The notes: generated by a model from the sequence alone, not told the origin. A stretch of DNA of 64,000 nt from Achromobacter insolitus (GCF_002209555.1 NZ_NJIF01000005.1:124001-188000), one strand, 5' to 3'. Shown: positions 36,576-46,801, counted from the first letter of the stretch. Numbers and translations: made by a program.

Positions 36576-38438
36576 TCAGGCAATCTCATCAAGTTTGCGG
36601 CCCGCCAGCGCGGCGCGGATGCTGCGATCCATCCGGCGCGCGGCAAAATCATCGGTCGCGGCCGACAGAGCCTGGACCGCGTCCTTCACCGTATCCACGT
36701 CCTGCGCGTCCTGGGCTGCCATGGCGGCCTGCAGGCATTCGTCCACGCGCTTGCGTTCCTCGGCATCCAGCAGATCGCCGTCCACGGCCAGCGCGGCCTG
36801 CACCGACTCGACCAGTTGGCGCGCATCCACCTGCTGCTCGCGCAACATCCGGGCGCGGGCATCGGTGTCGGCCTGAGCCACGCTATCGGCCAGCATCTGC
36901 GCAATCTCGTCATCCGTCAGGCCGTAGGACGGCTTGACCGACACCATGGCCTCGACACCCTTGCTCTGCTCGCGCGCGGTCACGCTCAGCAAACCATCCG
37001 CATCCACCTGGAAGGTCACGCGGATGCGCGCCGCGCCCGCCACCATGGGCGGAATGCCGCGCAGCTCGAACCGGGCCAGGGAGCGGGAATCCGCGACCAG
37101 ATCGCGTTCGCCCTGCACCACGTGGATGCTCATGGCCGTCTGCCCGTCCTTGAAGGTCGTGAACTCCTGGGCGCGCGCCACGGGGATGGTGCTGTTGCGC
37201 GGAATGATGCGCTCCACCAGTCCGCCCATGGTTTCCAGCCCCAGCGACAGCGGGATCACGTCCAGCAGCAGCCAGTCCTCGCCCGGCGCGCGGTTGCCCG
37301 CCAGCAGATTGGCCTGCAAGGCGGCGCCTAGCGCCACCACCTGATCAGGATCCAGATCGGTAAGAGGCTGCGTGCCGAACAGCTTGCCCACGGCAGCGCG
37401 CACGACGGGCATGCGCGTGGCGCCGCCCACCATCACCACGCCGCGCACGTCGGCCGGCGTCAGCGAGGCATCGCGCAAGGCGCGGCGCGCGCAATCCAGC
37501 GTGCGGAGTATCAGGGGCTGGGCCAGTTCTTCGAAGTCCGCGCGGGTCAGGGTCGCATCCACGACCCGGCCGTCGGACAGGCTCAGTTTCAGGCTGGCTT
37601 CATCCGCGTCCGACAACGTTTCGCGCGCCGCGCGTGCCGCCATCAGCAGGCCGCGGCGGTCGGCAGGCGTGAACTCGCCTGCGGCAAGCCCGGCGACCGC
37701 GCGATCGGCGATCAAGGCGTCGAAGTCATCGCCGCCCAGCGCGGTATCCCCGCCCGTGGCAATGACTTCAAACACGCCCTGGGTCAGGCGCAGGATGGAG
37801 ATATCGAAGGTGCCACCGCCCAGGTCGTACACCGCATACACGCCCTCGGATGCGTGATCCAGGCCGTAGGCAATGGCCGCCGCGGTGGGTTCGTTCAACA
37901 GGCGCAGCACGTTCAGCCCAGCCAGACGAGCCGCGTCGCGCGTTGCCTGACGCTGGGCGTCGTCAAAATAGGCGGGCACCGTGATGACGGCTCCCACCAG
38001 GTCGTCGCCCAGCACGTCTTCGGCGCGCTGGCGCAATACCGCCAGGATCTGCGCCGACACCTCGACCGGGCTCAGGTCGCCCTGGACGGTGCGGATGCGC
38101 ACCATGCCGGGCGCGTCCACGAATTCGTAGGGAGCCCGCGTGGCTTGCGCCTCTTGCAACGAGCGGCCCATGAAACGCTTGACGGACACGACGGTATTCA
38201 GCGGATCCTGCGCTTGCTGTGCAAGCGGCTCGCGGCCCGTAGTGACCTTGCCACCCGGGAAATAGCGCACGGCGGAAGGCAGCAGAGCGTGACCCTGCGC
38301 ATCCGGCAGGACTTCGGCCACGCTGCTGCGCACAGCCGCGACCAGGGAATTGGTAGTGCCCAGGTCGATCCCGACCGCCAGCTTGCGCTGGTGCGGAGCG
38401 GGCGATTCGCCAGGCTCGGATATCTGCAATAAGGCCAT
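36576..38438 (-). CDS. hscA: Hsp70-type chaperone HscA
   Basis: HscA uses ATP, with its J-partner HscB, to release a cluster from IscU to target proteins. The 620-residue protein has an actin-like ATPase domain (about 18-385, with [29 protein letters not shown] and [11 protein letters not shown]) and a substrate-binding domain (about 390-510) that recognises the LPPVK motif of IscU. The short C-terminal lid lacks the acidic EEVD-type end of general DnaK proteins, as expected for HscA. Confidence 0.95.
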   Translation of the reverse strand: MALLQISEPGESPAPHQRKLAVGIDLGTTNSLVAAVRSSVAEVLPDAQGHALLPSAVRYFPGGKVTTGREPLAQQAQDPLNTVVSVKRFMGRSLQEAQATRAPYEFVDAPGMVRIRTVQGDLSPVEVSAQILAVLRQRAEDVLGDDLVGAVITVPAYFDDAQRQATRDAARLAGLNVLRLLNEPTAAAIAYGLDHASEGVYAVYDLGGGTFDISILRLTQGVFEVIATGGDTALGGDDFDALIADRAVAGLAAGEFTPADRRGLLMAARAARETLSDADEASLKLSLSDGRVVDATLTRADFEELAQPLILRTLDCARRALRDASLTPADVRGVVMVGGATRMPVVRAAVGKLFGTQPLTDLDPDQVVALGAALQANLLAGNRAPGEDWLLLDVIPLSLGLETMGGLVERIIPRNSTIPVARAQEFTTFKDGQTAMSIHVVQGERDLVADSRSLARFELRGIPPMVAGAARIRVTFQVDADGLLSVTAREQSKGVEAMVSVKPSYGLTDDEIAQMLADSVAQADTDARARMLREQQVDARQLVESVQAALAVDGDLLDAEERKRVDECLQAAMAAQDAQDVDTVKDAVQALSAATDDFAARRMDRSIRAALAGRKLDEIA

Positions 38439-38510
38439 GATTCTGTTTTTATCGTCAGTAGGCGGCGCAGCGCCGGCGCCCGTCTCGCGGACGCCCCGGC
38501 GCGCCCTGGG

Positions 38511-39023
38511 CTATGCGGCGGGCTGGGCTTGCGCCAGTTCTTCCGCCAGCTTTTCCACGAACATCCATTCCCGCACCTTGAGACCGGCCGTCGCGTAATC
38601 GCGGTCCTGGTCCAGCAGGCGGGACAGCGTGGCGCGCATGGTCTCGCGCGCCTGCTGCAATTCCGCTTGCAAGGCCGCCAGTGCCTGGGCGTCGTCACGC
38701 GCGTCGTCCAGCATTTCGCGCCAGGTCATCTGCTGCATCAGGAACTCGGGATCCATGGCCGTGTTGCTCTCGGTCTGCAGGTCCACGCCGGCCTGTTCGC
38801 ACAGGTAGCGCGCACGCAGCAAGGGATCGCGCAACAGGCGGTAGGCCTCGTTGGCGCGCGCCGCCCACTGCATGGCGACGCGGCGTTCCGCAGGACTGGC
38901 CGTGGCATAGCGGTCGGGGTGCACTTGCGCAGCCACGGTGCGCCATGCGGACTCAAGCGCCTGGGGGTCCAGATCGAACCGAGCCGGCAAGCCGAACAAG
39001 CCGAAGTGATCGTCTCCAGCCAA
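38511..39023 (-). CDS. hscB: Co-chaperone HscB
   Basis: HscB is the J-protein that delivers IscU to HscA and stimulates its ATPase. The 170-residue protein has a J domain (about 1-75) with the essential HPD motif in AAQVHPDRYAT near residue 35, and a C-terminal helical domain (about 90-165) that binds IscU. It lies three bases after iscA and 72 bases before hscA. Confidence 0.94.
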   Translation of the reverse strand: MAGDDHFGLFGLPARFDLDPQALESAWRTVAAQVHPDRYATASPAERRVAMQWAARANEAYRLLRDPLLRARYLCEQAGVDLQTESNTAMDPEFLMQQMTWREMLDDARDDAQALAALQAELQQARETMRATLSRLLDQDRDYATAGLKVREWMFVEKLAEELAQAQPAA

Positions 39024-39026
39024 GAC

Positions 39027-39350
39027 TTACACCGTGAACGACTCGCCGCAGCCGCAGGTCGCCTTTTCGTTGGGGTTGCGGAACTTGAAGCCTTCGTTCA
39101 GGCCTTCGCGAGCGTAGTCGAGTTCGGTGCCGTCCAGGTAGGCCAGGCTTTTCGGGTCGATGAAGACCTTCACGCCGAAGCTTTCGAACACCACGTCTTC
39201 CGCTGCCGCGTCGTCCACGTACTCGAGCTTGTAGGCCATGCCTGAGCAGCCCGTCGTCCTAACGCCGAGCCGCAAGCCGATACCCTTTCCGCGCTTTTGC
39301 AAGTAGCGGCCGATATGGGTGGCAGCCTGTTGGGTCAGGGTGACGGACAT
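39027..39350 (-). CDS. iscA: Iron-sulfur cluster carrier IscA
   Basis: IscA is an A-type carrier involved mainly in delivering or maturing [4Fe-4S] clusters. The 107-residue protein has the three conserved Cys residues, Cys35 ([10 protein letters not shown]), Cys99 and Cys101 (TCGCGESF). The start at 39350 gives [17 protein letters not shown], the expected N-terminus, two bases after the iscU stop. Confidence 0.95.
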   Translation of the reverse strand: MSVTLTQQAATHIGRYLQKRGKGIGLRLGVRTTGCSGMAYKLEYVDDAAAEDVVFESFGVKVFIDPKSLAYLDGTELDYAREGLNEGFKFRNPNEKATCGCGESFTV

Positions 39351-39352
39351 GT

Positions 39353-39757
39353 TCAGCCCGCCACAGCTTCGGCCGGGGCCGAGTGCTTTTCTTTGTAGTT
39401 CTGCACCGCGGCCTTGATCGCGTCTTCGGCCAGGATGGAACAGTGGACCTTCACGGGCGGCAACGCCAGCTCTTCGGCGATCTGGGTGTTGCGGATGTTC
39501 ATGGCTTCGTCCAGGGTCTTGCCTTTGACCCATTCGGTCACGAGCGAGCTGGACGCAATGGCCGAACCGCAGCCATAGGTCTTGAAGCGCGCGTCTTCGA
39601 TCACGCCGGCTTCATTCACCTTGATCTGCAGCTTCATGACGTCGCCACAGGCGGGCGCGCCGACCATGCCGGTGCCGACCGATTCATCCGACTTGTCGAA
39701 CGAACCGACGTTGCGCGGGTTTTCGTAGTGATCCAGGACTTTAGTGCTGTAAGACAT
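39353..39757 (-). CDS. iscU: Iron-sulfur cluster scaffold IscU
   Basis: IscU is the scaffold on which clusters are built from IscS sulfur and iron. The 134-residue protein has the three ligand Cys residues Cys37 (GAPACGD), Cys63 ([11 protein letters not shown]) and Cys106 ([11 protein letters not shown]), Asp39, and the HscA-binding LPPVK at 99-103. It has the typical length plus a short Ala-rich tail. It lies 33 bases after iscS. Confidence 0.96.
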   Translation of the reverse strand: MSYSTKVLDHYENPRNVGSFDKSDESVGTGMVGAPACGDVMKLQIKVNEAGVIEDARFKTYGCGSAIASSSLVTEWVKGKTLDEAMNIRNTQIAEELALPPVKVHCSILAEDAIKAAVQNYKEKHSAPAEAVAG

Positions 39758-39790
39758 GTTAATTCTCCACGAATTTCTAGGCGCGGGCGC

Positions 39791-41002
39791 TTAGTGCGCA
39801 GCCCACTGCACGGTGTTCAAGTCGATGCCTTCCTTGGCCATTTCCCACAACGGGGACATGTCGCGCAACTTGCCGACACGGCTCTTGATGAGTTCCACGG
39901 CGAAGTCCACTTCCTTTTCGGTCGTGAAGCGGCCCAGCGTGAAACGGATCGAGCTGTGCGCAAGTTCGTCGTTGCGGCCCAGGGCGCGCAACACGTAGGA
40001 CGGTTCCAGGCTGGCCGAGGTGCAGGCCGAACCGCTGGAGACGGCAAGCTCCTTGATCGCCATGATCAGGGATTCGCCTTCGACATAGTTGAAGCTGACG
40101 TTCAGGTTGTGCGGAACGCGCTGGTCCATGTCGCCGTTGAGGTAGACCTCTTCGATCTGCGACAGGCCGGCCCACAGGCGGTCGCGCAACATGCGGATGC
40201 GCTCGTTTTCGGTGCCCATTTCTTCGCGGGCCAGGCGGAAAGCTTCGCCCATGCCGACGATCTGGTGCGTCGCCAGCGTACCCGAGCGGAAACCACGCTC
40301 ATGGCCGCCGCCGTGCATTTGGGCTTCAATGCGGATACGCGGCTTGCGGCGCACGTACAGCGCGCCGATACCCTTGGGGCCGTAGGTCTTATGGGCGGAG
40401 AACGACATCAGGTCGACCTTCAGTTTTTGCAGGTCGATTTCCACCTTGCCGGTCGCCTGGGCGGCGTCCACGTGGAAGATGATGCCCTTCTCGCGGCAGA
40501 TCTCGCCCAGCGTTTCCACATCCTGGATCACGCCGATTTCGTTGTTCACCATCATCACCGACACCAGCACGGTATCGGGGCGCAGCGCGGCCTTGAAGGT
40601 GTCCAGATCGATCAGGCCATCATCCTTGACGTCCAGGTAGGTCACTTCAAAGCCCTGGCGCTCGAGTTCACGACAGGTGTCCAGCACCGCCTTGTGCTCG
40701 GTCTTGACCGTAATGATGTGCTTGCCGCGTTCGGCGTAGAAGTTGGCGGCACCCTTGATCGCCAGGTTGTCGGATTCGGTCGCGCCGGAGGTCCAGACGA
40801 TTTCGCGCGGATCGGCATTCACGAGCTTGGCGACTTCTTCGCGAGCGCGCTCAACGGCTTCTTCGGATTCCCAGCCAAACGCGTGGCTGCGGGAAGCGGG
40901 ATTGCCGAAGTTCTCGTACAGCCAAGGCACCATTTTGTCCACGACGCGGGGATCGACGGGCGTCGTGGCGGAATAATCCAGATAGATCGGGCGGGTGGTC
41001 AT
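39791..41002 (-). CDS. iscS: Cysteine desulfurase IscS
   Basis: IscS is a PLP enzyme that removes sulfur from cysteine for clusters, thio-tRNA and cofactors. The 403-residue protein has the PLP Lys205 in [12 protein letters not shown], the NNEIGVIQ motif and [10 protein letters not shown] stretch, and the active-site loop Cys327 in [17 protein letters not shown]. It belongs to the IscS/NifS group I type by that loop. It lies 21 bases after iscR. Confidence 0.97.
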   Translation of the reverse strand: MTTRPIYLDYSATTPVDPRVVDKMVPWLYENFGNPASRSHAFGWESEEAVERAREEVAKLVNADPREIVWTSGATESDNLAIKGAANFYAERGKHIITVKTEHKAVLDTCRELERQGFEVTYLDVKDDGLIDLDTFKAALRPDTVLVSVMMVNNEIGVIQDVETLGEICREKGIIFHVDAAQATGKVEIDLQKLKVDLMSFSAHKTYGPKGIGALYVRRKPRIRIEAQMHGGGHERGFRSGTLATHQIVGMGEAFRLAREEMGTENERIRMLRDRLWAGLSQIEEVYLNGDMDQRVPHNLNVSFNYVEGESLIMAIKELAVSSGSACTSASLEPSYVLRALGRNDELAHSSIRFTLGRFTTEKEVDFAVELIKSRVGKLRDMSPLWEMAKEGIDLNTVQWAAH

Positions 41003-41023
41003 TTCTACAACTCCTGATACTGC

Positions 41024-41566
41024 TTATACGGTGGCGTTGGCGGCGACGGTTGCGGCCGGGGCGTTGGCGGCGTTGGCAGCGCCCCCCACCCGGTTCACGC
41101 GTACCGCGCAAGCCTGCGCTTGATTGTTGGCTTCCTGCAATTGGCGCACGCGCTGCTGATCGACCAGATCTTGCAGGGACACCGAATCCAGGTAATCCAC
41201 CATCTTGCGATTCAACGTAGCCCAGAGTTCGTGCGTCATGCACTTGCCCGGCTTGCCGTCGTTGCCGCTCGTACAGTCCCGCTTGCCGCCGCAACTGGTG
41301 GCGTCCAGCGGTTCGTCGACGGCGAAGATGATGTCGGCAACGGTCACGTTACGGGCCAGACGCGCGAGCGAATAGCCGCCGCCCGGACCGCGCACACTGT
41401 CCACGAGTTCGTGGCGGCGCAATTTTCCGAACAGCTGTTCCAGATAGGACAGCGAAATATTCTGACGCTGGCTGATGGCCGCAAGAGTGACCGGACCGCT
41501 ATGCTGCCGCATAGCCAGATCGATCATGGCAGTCACGGCGAAACGCCCCTTGGTAGTTAGCCGCAT
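41024..41566 (-). CDS. iscR: Iron-sulfur cluster regulator IscR
   Basis: IscR is an Rrf2-family [2Fe-2S] regulator that represses the isc operon when clusters are plentiful. The 180-residue protein has an N-terminal winged helix (RLTTKGRFAVTAMIDLAM and the ISQRQNISLSYLEQLFGKLRRHELVDSVRGPGGGY recognition region) and the cluster ligands Cys92, Cys98, Cys109 and His112. The gap between the second and third Cys is longer than in E. coli (ten residues between against five), filled by TSGNDGKPGK. The C-terminus is an Ala/Asn/Val-rich tail. The start at 41566 has AGGGAA upstream. Confidence 0.95.
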   Translation of the reverse strand: MRLTTKGRFAVTAMIDLAMRQHSGPVTLAAISQRQNISLSYLEQLFGKLRRHELVDSVRGPGGGYSLARLARNVTVADIIFAVDEPLDATSCGGKRDCTSGNDGKPGKCMTHELWATLNRKMVDYLDSVSLQDLVDQQRVRQLQEANNQAQACAVRVNRVGGAANAANAPAATVAANATV

Positions 41567-41615
41567 GGTAGGTTCCCTGTGATTCGGCAATGGCCGCAGG
41601 CGAATCCAGCGGTCA

Positions 41616-41640
41616 ATACCCGAGTAATTGGCTCAAGTAT
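41616..41640. promoter_or_regulatory. IscR type 1 operator at the isc promoter
   Basis: The 25-base palindrome begins ATACCCGAG on the + strand and ends CTCAAGTAT. Its outer halves match the type 1 IscR consensus (ATA-S-YY-GA ... TC-RR-S-TAT), with some departures in the middle bases. A candidate -10 box, TATACT on the - strand (41636-41641), overlaps one end. A weaker left half-site, ATTCCCGACTAATTT, lies at 41646-41660. This is the expected autoregulation arrangement for iscR. Confidence 0.75.
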
Positions 41641-41678
41641 AGCCTATTCCCGACTAATTTGGTATGGCTCCCGGCTAG

Positions 41679-41702
41679 AAAAAACCGCGCATTCGCGCGG
41701 TT
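41679..41702 (-). terminator. Terminator of the phosphatase gene
   Basis: AACCGCGC (41683-41690) pairs with GCGCGGTT (41695-41702) around a four-base loop, with a run of A on the left that becomes a T-run for leftward transcripts. It follows the phosphatase gene stop at 41757 and lies just before the isc promoter, insulating the operon. Confidence 0.7.
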
Positions 41703-41756
41703 CTGTCTGCCAAGCACCTCCGAGAACCGCCGGGGCGGCTCTTCGGCAAAAGCGGA

Positions 41757-42245
41757 TCACGCCGCCTGGTACTGGGTAGCGCGCTTGCGCACCAGCTCAA
41801 GCACACCCTGACAGGCGTCTTCCAGGTAGTCCAGCACCTTGCCGAAACCATCGGCGCCGCCATAGTACGGATCGGGCACGGTGGCCTCTTCGAACTCATT
41901 GGCAAAGCGCATCAGCAGCATCAGCTTGTGCTGGTAGGCCTTGGGGCACTGCTGCTGCATGGCGGACAGATTGTCCCAGTCCATGGCGAGGATCAGGTCG
42001 AAGTCGCGGAAATCCTCCGCGGTCACCTGACGCGCTTCGCAGTGCGTGATCTCGTAGCCGCGCTTGCGCGCTGCGGCCTGCGCCCGGGCATCAGGCGCCT
42101 CGCCGATGTGAAACGCGTGCGTGCCCGCGGAGTCGATGCGAACCACATCGCTCAAACCCGCGTCGTTCACCAAATGGCGAAACACGCCCTCTGCGCTCGG
42201 CGAGCGACAGATATTGCCCATGCAAACGAAAAGTACCTTGGTCAT
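41757..42245 (-). CDS. Low-molecular-weight protein-tyrosine phosphatase
   Basis: This 162-residue cytosolic phosphatase has the LMW-PTP active-site loop VCMGNICRSPSAEG, with nucleophile Cys8 and phosphate-binding Arg14, and the general-acid Asp in the VPDPYYGG loop near residue 117. I start at 42245; the ATG directly before it (42248) is equally possible because no clear ribosome binding site is visible for either. No capsule or exopolysaccharide genes accompany it, so its substrate may be another phosphoprotein. It is a single-gene unit ended by the terminator at 41679-41702. Confidence 0.92.
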   Translation of the reverse strand: MTKVLFVCMGNICRSPSAEGVFRHLVNDAGLSDVVRIDSAGTHAFHIGEAPDARAQAAARKRGYEITHCEARQVTAEDFRDFDLILAMDWDNLSAMQQQCPKAYQHKLMLLMRFANEFEEATVPDPYYGGADGFGKVLDYLEDACQGVLELVRKRATQYQAA

Positions 42246-42365
42246 CATGGAAGTAAGTGTGCGGGAAAACCCGAGATAAGGCAAGCTTTTTTTGCGTCTG
42301 CGGGATTGCGATCCGGCAAATGCGGCCCCATTATTTATGCATATAAATCAATCAATTAGAGGGCA

Positions 42366-42399
42366 ATCCGGATCCAAACCTTGAAGATTGGACCCGGAT
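42366..42399. repeat. Strong inverted repeat downstream of uvrB
   Basis: ATCCGGATCCAA (42366-42377) pairs with TTGGACCCGGAT (42388-42399), 11 of 12 positions, across a ten-base spacer. No T-run follows on either strand. It lies in the 260-base gap between uvrB and the phosphatase gene and may stop uvrB transcription or stabilise its 3' end. The rest of this gap contains an A/T-rich segment at about 42329-42358 likely to hold the phosphatase promoter. Confidence 0.55.
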
Positions 42400-42511
42400 A
42401 TTCCGGCAGATCGCGGCAGCTTGATTGCAACGCAGCAGATTTTCCATCAATTCAGGATGCAGTAAGCAAACTGAAGCACTTTGATACACCGACCTGCCCA
42501 CTCACCCAGCC

Positions 42512-44632
42512 CTATACCGCACCATCCAGCAACACGCGCTGCTTCAAGGCAGTCAAGGCGTCGCGGGCTGCGGCGGCCTGCTCGAACTCCAGGTTCCGGG
42601 CGTGATCCATCATCAGCTTTTCCAGGCGCTTGATCTCGCGGGCCAAGGCCTTTTCGTCTTTCAGGAATTCCGCCGGAACCGCGGCCTCGAGCGCGTCGTG
42701 CTGCGTGGGAGCAACAACGCCGTCGATCAATTCGCGCACGGCCTTCTGTACGCCCCGGGCGGTGATTCCATGATCGGCGTTGAATTTCAATTGCTTGGCG
42801 CGTCGCCGCTCGGTCTCTTCCATGGCGCGCTGCATCGAATCGGTAATACGATCCGCATACAGGATGGCGTGGCCATTCAGGTTGCGCGCCGCCCGCCCGA
42901 TCGTCTGGATCAGGCTGCGCTCCGACCGCAGGAAGCCTTCCTTGTCAGCGTCCAGGATGGCGACCAGCGAGACTTCGGGAATGTCCAGACCCTCGCGCAG
43001 CAAGTTGATGCCCACCAGCACGTCGAACGTGCCCAGGCGCAAGTCCCGGATGATTTCCACGCGTTCCACGGTGTCGATGTCCGAGTGCAGATAACGCACG
43101 CGCACACCGTGCTCGCTGAGAAAGTCCGTCAGGTCCTCCGCCATGCGCTTGGTCAAGGTGGTGACCAGCACACGCTCCGCTTGCGCCACGCGCGCCTTGA
43201 TCTGTCCAAGCAGATCGTCGACCTGGGTGCGGGCAGGCAAAACCTCGACCAGGGGATCCACCAGGCCGGTCGGCCGCACGACCTGCTCCACCACGTTATC
43301 GGCGTGCTCCTTCTCGTAGGCGGCCGGCGTGGCCGATACGAATACGCACTGCCGCATCCGGGCTTCGAATTCCTCTAGTTTCAGAGGCCGGTTATCCAGC
43401 GCAGACGGCAGGCGGAAACCATATTGCACCAGCGTTTCCTTGCGCGCGCGGTCGCCCCTGTACATGCCGCCAAGTTGCCCGATGGTGACGTGGCTTTCGT
43501 CGATGAACATGAGCGCATCGGACGGCAGGTAGTCGATCAGGGTGGGCGGCGGTTCGCCGGGCGCCGCGCCCGACAGGTGGCGGGAGTAGTTTTCGATGCC
43601 TTTGCAGAAACCCAGCTCCTGCAGCATTTCCAGGTCGAAGCGCGTGCGCTGCTCCAAGCGCTGGGCCTCTACCAGGTGGCCGTCGTCGACGAAGCGCTTG
43701 ACGCGCTCGCGCAGCTCTTCCTTGATGGTTTCGATGGCGCGCAGCACGGTGTCGCGCGGCGTGACGTAGTGCGAACCCGGGTAGACCGTGAAGCGCGGCA
43801 GCTTCTGGCGAATGCGGCCGGTCAGGGGATCGAACAGCTCCAGGCTTTCGATTTCATCGTCGAACAGCGTCAGGCGCAGCGCCAGTTCCGGGCTTTCCGC
43901 GGGGAAGATATCGATGGTCTCGCCTCGCACCCGGAATACGCCCCGGGTGAACTCGGCATCATTGCGGGTGTACTGCATGGCGACCAGGCGGGCCAGGATC
44001 TCGCGGCGCGAAATCTGGTCCCCCGCGCGCAGGATCAGCACCATGGCATGGTAGTCACCCGGATTACCGATACCGTAGATGCAGGATACTGTCCCCACAA
44101 TAATGGTGTCGCGGCGCTCCAACAGGCTTTTGGTTGCCGACAGCCGCATCTGCTCGATGTGTTCATTGATGGACGAATCCTTCTCGATGAACAGGTCGCG
44201 CGTGGGGACGTAAGCCTCGGGCTGGTAGTAGTCGTAGTACGAAACAAAGTACTCGACGGCGTTTTTCGGGAAGAATTCCCGCATTTCGGCGTAGAGCTGG
44301 GCAGCCAGCGTCTTGTTGGGGGCAAGCACCAAAGCCGGGCGCCCCATGCGGGCGATGACATTGGCCATGGTGTAGGTCTTGCCTGAGCCCGTCACGCCCA
44401 GCAAGGTCTGGAACATGAGGCCGTCCTCGACCCCCTGCGTCAACCCCTCGATGGCGGCGGGCTGGTCCCCTGCCGGGGGATACGGTTGATACAGATGAAA
44501 TGGGCTGCCCGGGAAATCGATGAATCCGGGGCCTGGCGCGGACGGATCCGCCACGGCCGAAGCTGCCGCGGGATTGGCCGTCGGGTTCGCCTCGGCCCCC
44601 GCCGTAATCGGGTCTATTGCGCTCTTAGGCAT
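42512..44632 (-). CDS. uvrB: Excinuclease ABC subunit B
   Basis: UvrB is the damage-verifying helicase of nucleotide excision repair. The 706-residue protein has Walker [22 protein letters not shown] near residue 80, the beta-hairpin region [12 protein letters not shown], the DEAD-type box [11 protein letters not shown], helicase motif [11 protein letters not shown], and a C-terminal UVR domain (about 660-695). The first 38 residues are an Ala/Pro-rich extension absent from E. coli UvrB (673 residues). I start at the ATG at 44632; the frame stays open for over 400 codons further upstream, antisense to the neighbouring aminotransferase, which I treat as chance. No SOS box is visible at its promoter. 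Confidence 0.96.
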   Translation of the reverse strand: MPKSAIDPITAGAEANPTANPAAASAVADPSAPGPGFIDFPGSPFHLYQPYPPAGDQPAAIEGLTQGVEDGLMFQTLLGVTGSGKTYTMANVIARMGRPALVLAPNKTLAAQLYAEMREFFPKNAVEYFVSYYDYYQPEAYVPTRDLFIEKDSSINEHIEQMRLSATKSLLERRDTIIVGTVSCIYGIGNPGDYHAMVLILRAGDQISRREILARLVAMQYTRNDAEFTRGVFRVRGETIDIFPAESPELALRLTLFDDEIESLELFDPLTGRIRQKLPRFTVYPGSHYVTPRDTVLRAIETIKEELRERVKRFVDDGHLVEAQRLEQRTRFDLEMLQELGFCKGIENYSRHLSGAAPGEPPPTLIDYLPSDALMFIDESHVTIGQLGGMYRGDRARKETLVQYGFRLPSALDNRPLKLEEFEARMRQCVFVSATPAAYEKEHADNVVEQVVRPTGLVDPLVEVLPARTQVDDLLGQIKARVAQAERVLVTTLTKRMAEDLTDFLSEHGVRVRYLHSDIDTVERVEIIRDLRLGTFDVLVGINLLREGLDIPEVSLVAILDADKEGFLRSERSLIQTIGRAARNLNGHAILYADRITDSMQRAMEETERRRAKQLKFNADHGITARGVQKAVRELIDGVVAPTQHDALEAAVPAEFLKDEKALAREIKRLEKLMMDHARNLEFEQAAAARDALTALKQRVLLDGAV

Positions 44633-44707
44633 GCTAGACTCTTCCAGGGTAAACCCCTCATTATCCACAGCAGCCCGTACTGCGTCCACCCACCTCACCA
44701 GACTCCC

Positions 44708-45907
44708 ATGAGCACCCTTTTCGATTCCGTCGAACTCGCACCGCGCGATCCCATTCTTGGCCTGAACGAACAATACAACGCTGATACGCGTCCCGGTAAA
44801 GTCAATCTGGGCGTGGGCGTGTACTACGACGATCAGGGTCGCATCCCCCTGCTGGGCGCGGTTCGCAAGGCAGAAGCCGCCCGCATCGAGGCTGCCGCCG
44901 CCCGCGGTTACCTGCCGATCGAAGGCATCGCCGGCTACAACGCCGGCGCCCAAGCCCTGCTGCTGGGCAAGGATTCCGCGCTGGCCGCCGCCGGCCGCGT
45001 GCTGACCACCCAGGCCCTGGGTGGAACCGGCGCGCTGAAGATCGGCGCCGACTTCCTGCGCCAACTGCTGCCCGCGTCCAAGGTCCTGATCAGCGATCCC
45101 AGCTGGGAAAACCACCGCGCCCTGTTCGAGCGCGCCGGTTTCGAAGTCGGCACCTATTCGTACTACGACGCCGCCACCCGCGGCCTGAACTTCGACGCCA
45201 TGCTGGCCGACCTCAAGGCCGCGCCCGCCAAGACCGTCGTCGTCTTGCATGCCTGCTGCCACAATCCGACCGGCGTGGATCCCACCGTCGACCAGTGGAA
45301 ACAGATCGCCGCCGTCGTCAAGGAAAACAACCTGGTTCCGTTCCTGGACATCGCTTACCAAGGCTTCGGCGATGGCCTGACCGAAGACGCCGCGGTCGTG
45401 CGCATGTTCGCCGATCTGGACCTGACCATGTTCATCAGCTCTTCGTTCTCGAAGTCGTTCTCGCTGTACGGCGAGCGCGTGGGCGCGCTGACGGTCGTGG
45501 CCGGCAGCAAGGACGAAGCCACCCGCGTGCTGAGCCAGCTCAAGCGCGTCATCCGTACCAACTACTCCAACCCGCCCACCCACGGCGGCACGGTGGTGTC
45601 GACGGTCCTGAACACGCCTGAACTCTTCGCCATGTGGGAAGAAGAACTCGCCGGCATGCGCGACCGCATCCGCCTGATGCGCAAGCAACTGGTCGAAAAG
45701 ATCAAGGAACACGGCGGCAAGCAGGACTTCAGCTTCGTGCTGCAGCAGCGCGGCATGTTCTCGTACTCGGGCCTGACTTCCGCGCAAGTGGATCGCCTGC
45801 GCGAAGAACACGGCGTCTACGCCGTGTCCAGCGGCCGCATCTGCGTCGCCGCGCTGAACAGCGGCAACATCGACAAGGTGGCCGCGGGTATCGCAGCGGT
45901 GCTGTAA
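44708..45907 (+). CDS. Aromatic/aspartate aminotransferase
   Basis: This PLP-dependent class I aminotransferase of the AspC/TyrB branch interconverts aspartate, aromatic amino acids and their 2-oxoacids. The 399-residue protein opens [41 protein letters not shown]. It shows the [14 protein letters not shown] segment, the PLP Lys in [18 protein letters not shown], and the substrate-binding Arg in the late [10 protein letters not shown]. The sequence does not decide between AspC-like and TyrB-like specificity. It is divergent from uvrB and ends at the terminator at 45951-45980. Confidence 0.94.
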   Translation: MSTLFDSVELAPRDPILGLNEQYNADTRPGKVNLGVGVYYDDQGRIPLLGAVRKAEAARIEAAAARGYLPIEGIAGYNAGAQALLLGKDSALAAAGRVLTTQALGGTGALKIGADFLRQLLPASKVLISDPSWENHRALFERAGFEVGTYSYYDAATRGLNFDAMLADLKAAPAKTVVVLHACCHNPTGVDPTVDQWKQIAAVVKENNLVPFLDIAYQGFGDGLTEDAAVVRMFADLDLTMFISSSFSKSFSLYGERVGALTVVAGSKDEATRVLSQLKRVIRTNYSNPPTHGGTVVSTVLNTPELFAMWEEELAGMRDRIRLMRKQLVEKIKEHGGKQDFSFVLQQRGMFSYSGLTSAQVDRLREEHGVYAVSSGRICVAALNSGNIDKVAAGIAAVL

Positions 45908-45950
45908 CGCCTGCAGCCGCGCACAGGCTCTCTCCGGGCCTGCCGCCAGC

Positions 45951-45980
45951 AACGGGACCTTCGGGTCCCGTTTTCTTTTT
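45951..45980 (+). terminator. Terminator of the aminotransferase gene
   Basis: AACGGGACC (45951-45959) pairs with GGTCCCGTT (45964-45972) around a TTCG tetraloop, followed by the T-rich run TTCTTTTT. It lies 43 bases after the aminotransferase stop. A canonical rho-independent terminator. Confidence 0.92.
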
Positions 45981-46006
45981 GCGCCGCCCCTAGGTCCGCT
46001 GCAGGT

Positions 46007-46753
46007 CTACCTGTCCAGGAATCGGTTCATCTCTTCGCGGATCATCTGGGCCACGGCTTCCTGGCGCTTTTGCGTCATGCGATTGTCCAGTGCCGCGACG
46101 CTGATGCCACCCAGCACATCGCCCTCTTTGCTCATCAGCGTGACGCCCACGCCGGTAACCTTGCTGACCGCATGACTGCCTATGACGGCGTAGCCGCGCT
46201 TGCGCGCGCGGGCAATGCGCACGCGCAGTTGCTCCAGTGTGAGCGATTTGTACTTGAGAAAGCGAGCCCTGTTGAGTTTGAGGTACTGCTCGGTGACGTC
46301 TTCGTCGAAGCTCGCCAGCATGGCCAGTCCCCCCGCGCCCACGCCGATGGGTTGCCGGTTGCCGACCGGAATGGCCAGGGCCTGGATGGGGTAGGTCCCC
46401 ACTTCCCGGCCTATGCAGAGGGTATCCAGGTCTTGCAGGATCACCAGGAAACTGGCGTCTTCGGTGCGGTCGGAGATACGGCGCAGCAAAGGCCCATAAC
46501 GCACGGACAGCGACGATTGCGTGGCCAGCGATTCTCCGAGTTTCCGGCAATAGTCGCCAAGGTGGTACTTCTTGCTGCGCACGTTGCGCACCACCAGCCC
46601 CTGCGCCGATAACTCACGCAACAGGCGCAGCGCTGTCGGCTTTTCCAATCCCTGCTCTCGACATACGTCAGTAAGCCGCAGGCCTTCTTCGTGATGGCAC
46701 TGCACAGTTTTGAGCACTCGCAGCGCTTTCTGGATGCTGGAGGATTGGGTCAT
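46007..46753 (-). CDS. IclR family transcriptional regulator
   Basis: The 248-residue protein has an N-terminal winged helix (about 5-65: SIQKALRVLKTV ... EKPTALRLLRELSAQGLV) and the IclR effector domain (about 75-245) with GREVGTYPIQALAIPVGNRQPIGVGAGGLAML. IclR proteins sense small aromatic or aliphatic acids. It is divergent from the thiolase-ligase-Bug genes and is the likely controller, through the inverted repeat at 46779-46801. Confidence 0.9.
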   Translation of the reverse strand: MTQSSSIQKALRVLKTVQCHHEEGLRLTDVCREQGLEKPTALRLLRELSAQGLVVRNVRSKKYHLGDYCRKLGESLATQSSLSVRYGPLLRRISDRTEDASFLVILQDLDTLCIGREVGTYPIQALAIPVGNRQPIGVGAGGLAMLASFDEDVTEQYLKLNRARFLKYKSLTLEQLRVRIARARKRGYAVIGSHAVSKVTGVGVTLMSKEGDVLGGISVAALDNRMTQKRQEAVAQMIREEMNRFLDR

Positions 46754-46778
46754 GTCATCCGCGTCCGTCCCAAGCGGA

Positions 46779-46801
46779 AAAGTTTCATATGTCGGAACTT
46801 T
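46779..46801. promoter_or_regulatory. Candidate IclR operator
   Basis: AAAGTTTC (46779-46786) and GGAACTTT (46794-46801) form an inverted repeat, seven of eight positions, across seven bases. It lies 26 bases from the regulator start and about 90 bases before the thiolase start, in the 138-base divergent region. Confidence 0.5.

Noticed and set aside
42285-42511. A small RNA or gene in the A/T-rich gap after uvrB
   Set aside because: There is one inverted repeat but no promoter-hairpin-T-run arrangement or coding potential that I could defend.
44633-44707. SOS box at the uvrB promoter
   Set aside because: I looked for CTG-N10-CAG in the divergent uvrB/aminotransferase region and found none.
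44633-45952. A very long open frame extending uvrB upstream, antisense to the aminotransferase gene
   Set aside because: It is antisense to a well-supported gene, is typical of GC-rich DNA, and its translation is low-complexity and unlike any family. UvrB starts well at 44632.
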